From Actinomycetota bacterium (GTDB lineage: Bacteria > Actinomycetota > UBA4738), in contig VAYC01000183.1 in the NCBI GenBank assembly GCA_005885025.1, positions 1 through 7,605 of the forward strand: a stretch of 7,605 nucleotides of DNA, read 5' to 3'. The notes below the pieces were generated by a model that made no database searches, was not told the origin of the DNA, and saw nothing but the letters and a program-made list of their open reading frames with translations. This document shows positions 1 through 5,124 of the stretch, piece by piece. How positions within the stretch are numbered: position 1 is the first letter of the stretch; each line of letters opens with the position of its first letter. The translations under genes and the position numbers were made by a program.

Positions 1-1205
1 GAGGTCATCAGCGCCGTGGTCAGCGGAGCGACCATGATCATCAGCCCGATCCCGAACAGCACGAACCCGGGCAACAGGTCCACCGCGTACGTGGACGGTG
101 GGACCCACGTCGAGATGTGCCGGATCTGGAACACCCACGGGTCGGTGGTCGGCGGGACCCGCGCGAACCACAGGATCCCCAGGGCCATGATGGCCGGCCC
201 CACCGCCATGAAGATCCTCGGCCCGTAGCGAGCTGCCAGCTTTCCGAACCGGGAGGAGAAGAGCACCAGGAACAGCGTCCCGGGGATCCCGACCAGGCCC
301 GTCGCCGCGGGGTTGAACCCGACCGTGCCGATCAGATAGATCGCCATGAACTGGAACGTCACGTACAGCGCTCCGTAGATGACGAGGGTCGAGATGTTGG
401 TCACCGTGAAATTCCTCGACTTGAACAGTCCGAGGGGCACCAGGGGGTGCTTGGACTTGAGCATCAGGATGGGGAAGGCGATCGTGGCAATGGCCCCGAT
501 GGCAAGGGAGACGTAGGGGAGCGCGCCGTGCCAGTTCTCCTGCTGCCCGATGATGGCTCCGAAGCTCAGTCCGCCCACCGCCAGGAGCACCACGAGCGCC
601 CCTAACCAGTCGAAATGGCTGGAGGCCTGCTCGTCTCTCGACTCCGCGACGTGACGGACCGTGGCGTAGAGCGCGAGGAGGACGAACGGGACGTTGATCA
701 GGAACGCCGCGCGCCAGGAAACGGATTCCACCAGGAGGCCCCCGACGAACGGACCCAGGATCGTCGTGCCGGCCGACGCTCCGGCCCACAATCCGAAGGC
801 ACGGCCCTGCTCCTCCCCCTCGAAGGAGGCCGTGATGATGGCGAGGGAACCCGGGACCAGCAGCGCCCCGGCAGCGCCCTGGAGGACGCGGAAGGCGATC
901 AGGAGCTCGATGCTCGGAGCCAGGCCGCACAGCAGCGAGGTGACACCGAACCCCACCAGGCCGAACGCGAACATCCGCCGCCGGCCGTAGTAGTCGTTCA
1001 GGGCTCCGGCCAGGATGAGCAGTGAGGAGAGCGACAGCAGGTAGCCGTAGTAGACGAAGCTCTCTGCGGCGAGGGGTCCGAGGAGGCCGCTCCGAAGGTC
1101 CGCGCCGATCCTGGGCAACGCCACGTTGACGACCGTGGAGTCGAGGAAGACGATCCCCGACCCGAGGACAGCCGCGATCAGCGTCCAGCGCTTCTGCGTG
1201 GTCAC
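1..1205 (-). CDS. MFS transporter, DHA2 (14-TM drug:H+ antiporter) family, 3' end outside window
   Basis: Inner-membrane proton-coupled exporter, probably of small drugs or metabolites. I translated the minus strand from GTG at 1205; about 401 codons are present and the C-terminus lies beyond base 1. Visible family motifs are the DHA2 helix-1 signature LDSTVVNVALP (residues 21-31), a motif A-like loop GALNDYYGRRR (67-77), RVLQGAAGALLVPGSLA (106-122) and motif C-like GTTILGPFVGG (146-156), followed by WRAAFLINVPF. About 12 hydrophobic segments are seen; the family normally has 14 in 450-530 residues, so roughly the last two helices are missing. No good Shine-Dalgarno precedes the GTG, but no better in-frame start exists. 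It follows the SnoaL-like gene by 61 bases on the same strand, so the two are probably co-transcribed. The substrate cannot be told from sequence. Confidence 0.9.
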   Translation of the reverse strand, partial: MTTQKRWTLIAAVLGSGIVFLDSTVVNVALPRIGADLRSGLLGPLAAESFVYYGYLLSLSSLLILAGALNDYYGRRRMFAFGLVGFGVTSLLCGLAPSIELLIAFRVLQGAAGALLVPGSLAIITASFEGEEQGRAFGLWAGASAGTTILGPFVGGLLVESVSWRAAFLINVPFVLLALYATVRHVAESRDEQASSHFDWLGALVVLLAVGGLSFGAIIGQQENWHGALPYVSLAIGAIATIAFPILMLKSKHPLVPLGLFKSRNFTVTNISTLVIYGALYVTFQFMAIYLIGTVGFNPAATGLVGIPGTLFLVLFSSRFGKLAARYGPRIFMAVGPAIMALGILWFARVPPTTDPWVFQIRHISTWVPPSTYAVDLLPGFVLFGIGLMIMVAPLTTALMT

Positions 1206-1266
1206 GCCAGGACCGCGCAGGTGATGGGCGTTGTCTGGGTGAAAGTTGGGATCGTTCGCGGGTCCA

Positions 1267-1644
1267 CTACATGCGCTCGACCCACTGAGCCCTCCACTGG
1301 GGAGCCTGGAACGGCTGGGCGAAGTAATCGGTCTCCCGGATGATCTTGCCGTCCTTGAACTCGAAGATGCTGACCCCCTTGTAGACCTGCCCGCCGTAGT
1401 CCAGCGTCACTTCGGAGGTCACCAGGTCGCCGCCCGCCAGGATTCGTCCTATCGACTGCTTTGGGAATCCCGGGTAGTTCCGGTTGATCGCCATGGAGTT
1501 CTCGCGGCCCCGGATCCGTTCGCCGGACTGAGGCCACTCCTGCACGAAATCGTCGTGGACCAGCGCCCCGGCCGCGTCCCAATCCTGCTTCTCCATCAGC
1601 TGCCAGAGCCGCTCGATGGCTTGCCGGTTCTCCTGTTCGCCCAT
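1267..1644 (-). CDS. SnoaL-like / NTF2-fold family protein
   Basis: Small 125-residue soluble protein of the SnoaL/ketosteroid-isomerase-like (NTF2) superfamily, a cone-shaped alpha+beta fold used both by isomerases/hydrolases and by non-catalytic binding proteins. It opens with a helix (NRQAIERLWQLMEKQDWDAA), followed by the typical 'lvhdDFVqewPqsGerirGren' stretch (residues about 29-50), and ends with the strand pattern VTLDYGGQVYKGVSIFEFKDGKI and the tail ETDYFAQPFQAPQWRAQWVE. Length is normal for the family. A longer reading from 1782 exists, but the ATG at 1644 has a strong purine-rich ribosome-binding site (AGGAG, 7-base spacing), and the extra 46 residues are Arg/Pro-rich and unlike the fold. 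It is the first gene of a probable two-gene unit with the MFS exporter. Catalytic role and substrate are unknown; family assignment is from pattern recognition. Confidence 0.85.
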   Translation of the reverse strand: MGEQENRQAIERLWQLMEKQDWDAAGALVHDDFVQEWPQSGERIRGRENSMAINRNYPGFPKQSIGRILAGGDLVTSEVTLDYGGQVYKGVSIFEFKDGKIIRETDYFAQPFQAPQWRAQWVERM

Positions 1645-1651
1645 GCCCGGT

Positions 1652-1661
1652 CTCCTCTCCT
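1652..1661 (-). promoter_or_regulatory. Ribosome-binding site setting the SnoaL-like start
   Basis: Read on the minus strand this is a double AGGAG-type purine run (AGGAGAGGAG) ending 7 bases before the ATG at 1644. It decides for that start over the longer reading from 1782. Confidence 0.7.
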
Positions 1662-1670
1662 GCTGGCGGG

Positions 1671-1699
1671 AGGGTACGGGGCGGGGGCCTCTCCGGCAA
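1671..1699 (-). promoter_or_regulatory. Candidate promoter of the SnoaL-like/MFS unit
   Basis: On the minus strand, TTGCCG (1699-1694, 4 of 6 matches to TTGACA) is followed after exactly 17 bases by TACCCT (1676-1671, TANNNT type). A start near 1664 would leave a leader of about 20 bases containing the ribosome-binding site. It sits just downstream of the hairpin at 1715-1748, which fits an independent transcription unit. Prediction by eye only. Confidence 0.4.
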
Positions 1700-1714
1700 G
1701 CCCTTGCGGAATGA

Positions 1715-1748
1715 AGAGGCCCCGGGCGCGGGCCTGCCCGGGACCTCT
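1715..1748 (-). terminator. Strong hairpin, probable terminator of the Asp-box protein gene
   Basis: Arms at 1715-1727 (AGAGGCCCCGGGC on the plus strand) and 1736-1748 (GCCCGGGACCTCT) pair over 13 positions with a single C/A mismatch, enclosing an 8-base loop. It lies 48 bases past the stop of the minus-strand Asp-box gene. In the minus direction it is followed by only a weak T-containing stretch (TCATT), so it would be a U-poor terminator of the kind common in high-GC genomes. As drawn it could also act on plus-strand RNA, but no plus-strand gene ends here. Confidence 0.6.
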
Positions 1749-1795
1749 GGCGCGGGCCGGTCGGTACGCCGACCACCCGCACAGCGCGTGCACAG

Positions 1796-3301
1796 TCATC
1801 CGCGCGCTACGTAGCAGCCCTTCAACGAGGGAAATCCCGAGTAGAAGCTCGGGCCGGAGTTCTGGCAGGCGAAGTCGATCTCGTTCGTGCCGCTGGAATT
1901 GTCGGTCCACACCGCGTTCGCTCCGCCGGCGGGATCGATGGCTACGGCGATGGAGTCCGCCAGGCTGCGGTCGGCGTTGGGGACGACCGAACAGAAGATG
2001 CCAAACGAGCAGATGCCGCCGATATGGGCGGGTTGGGAATCCAGCAGCAGGCTGGTGACCCGAGGGGTCTTGACGTAGTGGGTGCCTTTCCGGTCTACGG
2101 TGGCGACCGCGCCGTCGATCGACAGGAATGCCGCGTACCAGACGCTGGCCGGGTCGTTGGGCCTGAGCGTGGAGGACCGGTACTCGATCACGGCGATCTT
2201 TCCGGCGGATCCGCCAGCCGCCCACGGAAAGAAGTGGGACCCGGCCAACCCATCGATGGTTGAAGGCGCGGTCCAATGCTTTCCCTGGTCGGGTGAGGTG
2301 ACCAGCAGGAGGTCCGTTTGTTGCGGGCTCTCCTGGCAGTTGGGGTTGGTCTCACAGTCGAGGACGAACCCCAGTGGGTCGTCGTGGTGCCGGACCGGCA
2401 GGGCGACATGGATCTGGCCGCTTCTGTCCACCGCGATCGTGGCGAAGATCTTGTCCGCGTTGTCGCCGATCTTCGTGACAGGATCGATCTGACCGGCCCA
2501 GGCCAGGTGAGAGGTCCACGTGTAGAGGCCGGGGATCCCGGAAGGGACGCCGGTCGAGACCCAGGCCTTGTCGAAGGGCCCGATCTGCGAGTAATTGCAC
2601 CCGGTCTGCACGTTCGATTCCACGTCGTTGCCGGACAGCCACAGCGCGAAGGCGGTGCCGGTCGCCTCGTCCACCACCACGCCACCGGGCACGGTGTTGC
2701 AGCCGGAGCCGACGATCGCGTTCGTGTCGCTCGTAATCATCTGCGGCGGGCCGAAGGTCCTGCCCCCGTCGGTGGACATCGTCACGTACGCCAGTTCTTC
2801 GGGGCTGAACGTGTGGTACTCGAGGAACACCGTGGTCTGGTCGGGGTTCCAGGGGGCGTCCGATCGATGCGGGTAGACCTCGATCCAGGGCCGGTCGGAG
2901 GCGCCGGGGTGATTGTCGGCCAGATCGGTCCTCTGCGGCCAGGTCACCCCGCCGTCCAGGCTGCGGTAGATGCAGGTGTGCAGGATGCTCTGTGGGTCCC
3001 CGCAGATCTGCCCGTTGTACAGGGCACCCGCGGCATCGACCGCGTTGGTGACATCACCGATGGCGTTCGGGTCCGGAGACCCCAGGTTCGTGAAGTTGAC
3101 CCCGTCCGGAGAGCTGGCGAACTCTCCCGGGGCCTGCCACGAGGGATAGCGGACGCCGCCCGCCGAGATGGCGAGGGACGGTTCGCTGCCGTCGTCGCTT
3201 CCCGGCAACTTGACCGGGGCCGCAGCTCCAGCCGACCCCCCGGCGACCAGCGCGGTGATCAGGCCGGTGACCAGGGAGATCGAGGCGATCCTCGAACGCA
3301 T
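1796..3301 (-). CDS. Secreted Asp-box (BNR) beta-propeller protein, sialidase-family-like
   Basis: Exported 501-residue protein. The N-terminus is a classic signal peptide: MRSRIAS, a hydrophobic core, then small residues with possible AxA cleavage near residues 24-28. The mature part carries Asp-box motifs SxDxGxxW/F at about 64-70 (degenerate), 114-121 (SLDGGVTW), 176-183 (STDGGRTF) and 336-343 (SPDQGKHW), the hallmark of six-bladed sialidase/BNR propellers. Also seen are SDRPWIEVYPHR and FPWAAGGSAGKIAVIEY, a pattern I associate with actinobacterial proteins annotated 'exo-alpha-sialidase'. The FRIP motif and arginine triad are not obvious, so sialidase activity is not supported. Ten cysteines (100, 110, 201, 235, 316, 322, 431, 437, 479, 496) suggest up to five disulfides, consistent with export. 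There is no lipobox, anchor helix or LPxTG. The start is fixed by GGAGG 5 bases before the ATG. It is divergent from the hydrolase gene and ends before a strong hairpin. Confidence 0.85.
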   Translation of the reverse strand: MRSRIASISLVTGLITALVAGGSAGAAAPVKLPGSDDGSEPSLAISAGGVRYPSWQAPGEFASSPDGVNFTNLGSPDPNAIGDVTNAVDAAGALYNGQICGDPQSILHTCIYRSLDGGVTWPQRTDLADNHPGASDRPWIEVYPHRSDAPWNPDQTTVFLEYHTFSPEELAYVTMSTDGGRTFGPPQMITSDTNAIVGSGCNTVPGGVVVDEATGTAFALWLSGNDVESNVQTGCNYSQIGPFDKAWVSTGVPSGIPGLYTWTSHLAWAGQIDPVTKIGDNADKIFATIAVDRSGQIHVALPVRHHDDPLGFVLDCETNPNCQESPQQTDLLLVTSPDQGKHWTAPSTIDGLAGSHFFPWAAGGSAGKIAVIEYRSSTLRPNDPASVWYAAFLSIDGAVATVDRKGTHYVKTPRVTSLLLDSQPAHIGGICSFGIFCSVVPNADRSLADSIAVAIDPAGGANAVWTDNSSGTNEIDFACQNSGPSFYSGFPSLKGCYVARG

Positions 3302-3346
3302 GCTCGCCTCCGTTTCCTCGTTCCGCGCGGGCAGAGCCCCAGCCTA

Positions 3347-3355
3347 TCTAGCCTG
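3347..3355 (+). repeat. 9-base direct repeat TCTAGCCTG, copy 1
   Basis: First copy of TCTAGCCTG, inside the Asp-box gene promoter. The second copy is at 3422-3430, 75 bases away, and overlaps the hydrolase -10 box. The flanking bases differ, so the match is exactly nine bases. Confidence 0.35.
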
Positions 3356-3365
3356 AAGTAGCTAG
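3348..3365. repeat. Inverted repeat CTAGC-N8-GCTAG, possible operator
   Basis: Perfect 5-base arms at 3348-3352 and 3361-3365 with an 8-base spacer form an 18-base dyad. It sits between the proposed -35 and -10 boxes of the Asp-box gene and overlaps the -35 by two bases, where a bound repressor would block polymerase. The arms contain the rare tetranucleotide CTAG. Function is inferred from position only. Confidence 0.35.
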
Positions 3366-3400
3366 TCAATCTCACGGCCGCGGACCACATCTGGAAGCTG

Positions 3401-3429
3401 GCGACATCGCGGGCCTGCTGCTCTAGCCT
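3401..3429 (+). promoter_or_regulatory. Candidate promoter of the alpha/beta hydrolase gene (leaderless type)
   Basis: GCGACA (3401-3406, 4 of 6 matches to TTGACA) and TAGCCT (3424-3429, TANNNT type) are 17 bases apart. The ATG follows the -10 box by only 10 bases, so transcription would begin at or within a few bases of the start codon. The absence of any ribosome-binding site before 3440 supports a leaderless mRNA, which is common in Actinomycetota. Confidence 0.35.
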
Positions 3430-3430
3430 G
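3422..3430 (+). repeat. 9-base direct repeat TCTAGCCTG, copy 2
   Basis: Second copy of the repeat at 3347-3355. It contains the proposed hydrolase -10 box (TAGCCT, 3424-3429) and lies 9 bases before that gene's ATG. Confidence 0.35.
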
Positions 3431-3439
3431 CTGAATCAG

Positions 3440-4228
3440 ATGACGTGGCTGTCGCTCGAAAGGGACGGGACGCGCCTGGCGGCATACGACTACGGCGGTC
3501 GGGGCACAGAGGTCGTGTTGCTGCTTCACGGCCTCGCTGGCCACGCCCGGGAGTGGGACGACACGGCAGCGTGGCTCACCGCCTCGAAGCGCGTGATCGC
3601 TCTGGACCAGCGTGGTCATGGCCGCAGCGAACGGCAGCCGTCAGACATGTCGCGGGATGCCTTTGTTTCAGATGTCGTCGCTTGGATGGATCGTCTCACG
3701 CTGGACAAGGCGGTGCTCGTCGGTCAGTCACTCGGTGGCCACACGGCGTTTCTGACGGCTGCCCGACATCCATCCCTCGTCGCGGGTCTCATCGTGGCTG
3801 AGGCCTCACCCGAATCCGACCCCACCTCCATCGAGGTGGTTCGGAACTGGTTGGGAGCGTGGCCGATACCGTTCAGCGGTCGAGACGAGGCCGTCGAATA
3901 CTTCGGCGGGAAAAGTCTGTGGGCGGATGCCTGGGTCGATGGATTGGAGCAGCGGGAAGGCGGACTGTTCCCAGCCTTCGAGATCGAGAGGCTCATCGAT
4001 GCGCTCAGTGAAGCAGAGGAGCGACCGTACTGGGATGAATGGAGCCACGTGGAATGTCGGACGCTGGTCGTCCGTGCGGAACGCGGTCTAGACATAGGGA
4101 TCGCAAAGCGAATGGCGTCGAAGTCGAACGCTCAGCTTGTGACCGTCACCGAGGCTGGTCACGACGTGCATCTAGAGCAGCCCGACGCTTGGCGCAACGC
4201 CCTCTCTAGCTTCCTTCGCTCAAAGTGA
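3440..4228 (+). CDS. Alpha/beta-fold hydrolase
   Basis: Cytoplasmic 262-residue serine hydrolase of the alpha/beta-hydrolase superfamily; no signal peptide or membrane segment. The order of elements is canonical: HG oxyanion motif LLLHGLAGH (27-35), strand VIALDQRGHGRS (52-63), nucleophile elbow VGQSLGG with Ser97, a helical cap region at about 125-200, a probable acid Asp218 in RAERGLDIG, and catalytic His241 in EAGHDVHLEQPDAW. The loop after the acid looks about three residues shorter than in related proteins I recall. The full triad argues for an active enzyme (esterase, lactonase or C-C hydrolase), but the substrate cannot be read. No ribosome-binding site precedes the ATG, matching a leaderless transcript. 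Base composition is lower in G+C than in the right-hand genes (33-38 of 60 in three lines counted) and the gene contains three CTAG sites, hinting at separate ancestry. Confidence 0.9.
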   Translation: MTWLSLERDGTRLAAYDYGGRGTEVVLLLHGLAGHAREWDDTAAWLTASKRVIALDQRGHGRSERQPSDMSRDAFVSDVVAWMDRLTLDKAVLVGQSLGGHTAFLTAARHPSLVAGLIVAEASPESDPTSIEVVRNWLGAWPIPFSGRDEAVEYFGGKSLWADAWVDGLEQREGGLFPAFEIERLIDALSEAEERPYWDEWSHVECRTLVVRAERGLDIGIAKRMASKSNAQLVTVTEAGHDVHLEQPDAWRNALSSFLRSK

Positions 4229-4287
4229 GCCACTACCAATCTGACGGAATCGGGCAGTTTCGCTCGAATTTTGGAGGATTTGGACGT

Positions 4288-5082
4288 CTACCGGCCCTTG
4301 AACACCGGGCCGCGCTTGTCCAGGAAGGCCAGGACGCCTTCGAGGTGGTCCTCGGTGGCCGCCGCCTGATCCTGGACCTCGGCCTCACGGTCCAGCGCCT
4401 CGGACAGCGAAAGGTGCGAAGCCTCCTCGAGGAGGCGCCGGGTGAGCCCGAGGGCGACGGTGGGAAGCCTCGCCAGTTGGCCGGCCAGACCGCGGGCCTC
4501 GTCCATGAGCGATTCATGCGGCACCACGCGGTGGACCAGCCCGATCCCGAGCGCGCTCAGCGCGTCGACGCGCTCCGACAGCATCGCGAGCTCGATTGCT
4601 TTGGGCATCCCGACCGTTCGCGGCAGCAGGTAGCTCGAGCCGGCGTCAGGGACCAGACCGATCTTCACCCACGCCGTGGTGAACGTGGCGCCGTCGCCGG
4701 CGATCCGTAAGTCACAGGCGAGGGCCAGCGAGATCCCGGCCCCGGCCACCACGCCGTTGATCGCCGCAATCAACGGTTTGGGCATCTCGGCCAGGAGCGG
4801 GATCAGCTTGTTGTAGCCCTCCTTCAGGAAGAGCGACAGCTGCGGGCGCTCGCCCTTCGCGTAGGGCTCGCCGAACTCGGAGAGGTCGGCCCCGGCCGAG
4901 AACCCGCGGCCCTCGCCGGTCAGCACGATGGCCCGGATGGCCTCGTCTGCTCGGAGCTTCTCCAGCGCTTCGAGCATCTCGCGCGTCATGGTCGGGGACA
5001 GGGCGTTGAGCCTCGTGGCGTTGTTCATTCGCACGATGGCCACGTCGCCTTCGACGTCCACGATCAGCTGCTCGTATCCCAT
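4288..5082 (-). CDS. Enoyl-CoA hydratase/isomerase (crotonase) family protein, isomerase-like active site
   Basis: 264-residue crotonase-fold enzyme acting on an acyl-CoA thioester in the cytoplasm. The CoA/oxyanion segments are clear: GEGRGFSAGADLSEF (about 56-70) and INGVVAGAGISLALACD (about 108-124). Aligned by eye with rat enoyl-CoA hydratase, the two catalytic glutamates (Glu144, Glu164) correspond to Ser118 and Trp138. Asp146 in IGLVPDAGSSYLLPR is present, as in PaaG-type (1,2-epoxyphenylacetyl-CoA) and Delta3,Delta2-enoyl-CoA isomerases. A hydratase label is therefore doubtful and isomerase chemistry is more likely. Length is close to E. coli PaaG (about 262). The start at 5082 has a perfect AGGAGG 5 bases upstream; a longer reading from 5190 runs into the divergent cyclase gene. 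No other paa or beta-oxidation gene is in view, so the pathway is unassigned. Confidence 0.9.
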   Translation of the reverse strand: MGYEQLIVDVEGDVAIVRMNNATRLNALSPTMTREMLEALEKLRADEAIRAIVLTGEGRGFSAGADLSEFGEPYAKGERPQLSLFLKEGYNKLIPLLAEMPKPLIAAINGVVAGAGISLALACDLRIAGDGATFTTAWVKIGLVPDAGSSYLLPRTVGMPKAIELAMLSERVDALSALGIGLVHRVVPHESLMDEARGLAGQLARLPTVALGLTRRLLEEASHLSLSEALDREAEVQDQAAATEDHLEGVLAFLDKRGPVFKGR

Positions 5083-5087
5083 GTCAG

Positions 5088-5093
5088 CCTCCT
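5088..5093 (-). promoter_or_regulatory. Ribosome-binding site setting the crotonase-family start
   Basis: Perfect AGGAGG on the minus strand with a 5-base spacer to the ATG at 5082. It rules in favour of that start over the upstream in-frame ATG at 5190, which would overlap the divergent cyclase gene by 66 bases. Confidence 0.8.
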
Positions 5094-5094
5094 G

Positions 5095-5124
5095 GGTTCG
5101 GGCTTCCGCCACGATCCCGATACC
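5095..5124. repeat. Imperfect inverted repeat in the 42-base divergent region
   Basis: GGTTCGGG (5095-5102) pairs with CCCGATACC (5116-5124) over eight base pairs with one bulged T, around a 13-base spacer. It fills most of the gap between the crotonase ribosome-binding site and the cyclase ATG. It could be an operator, perhaps for the MerR-like domain of the cyclase next door, but imperfect GC-rich repeats arise easily by chance. Confidence 0.25.

Larger units (their letters stand above)
3341..3369 (-). promoter_or_regulatory. Candidate promoter of the Asp-box protein gene
   Basis: On the minus strand, TTGACT (3369-3364, 5 of 6 matches to TTGACA) is followed after 17 bases by TAGGCT (3346-3341, TANNNT type). 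Transcription would start near 3334 and give a leader of about 33 bases that contains the GGAGG ribosome-binding site at 3311-3307. The spacer contains an inverted repeat (3348-3365). This is the best-looking -35 box in the window. Confidence 0.45.

Noticed and set aside
117..1025. Two plus-strand open frames (117-605 and 615-1025) rich in Glu/Arg/Gln
   Set aside because: They are antisense shadows of the MFS transporter, whose translated motifs are unambiguous.
1694..1710. Second small hairpin (CCGGCAAG/CTTGCGG) beside the strong one
   Set aside because: The stem is short with a bulge and a tight loop, and it overlaps the candidate -35 box; not convincing as a terminator.
1596..2276. 226-codon minus-strand frame spanning the hairpin and parts of two genes
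   Set aside because: It overlaps the Asp-box gene and the SnoaL-like gene in another frame, is Arg-rich and has no domain.
2318..3361. 347-codon open frame on the plus strand opposite the Asp-box gene
   Set aside because: It has Val/Arg/Gly/Asp-rich composition without motifs and is complementary to a gene with a signal peptide, ribosome-binding site and Asp boxes.
4229..4287. Bidirectional terminator between the converging hydrolase and crotonase genes
   Set aside because: I looked for an inverted repeat in these 59 bases and found only 3-4 base arms without a T-run.
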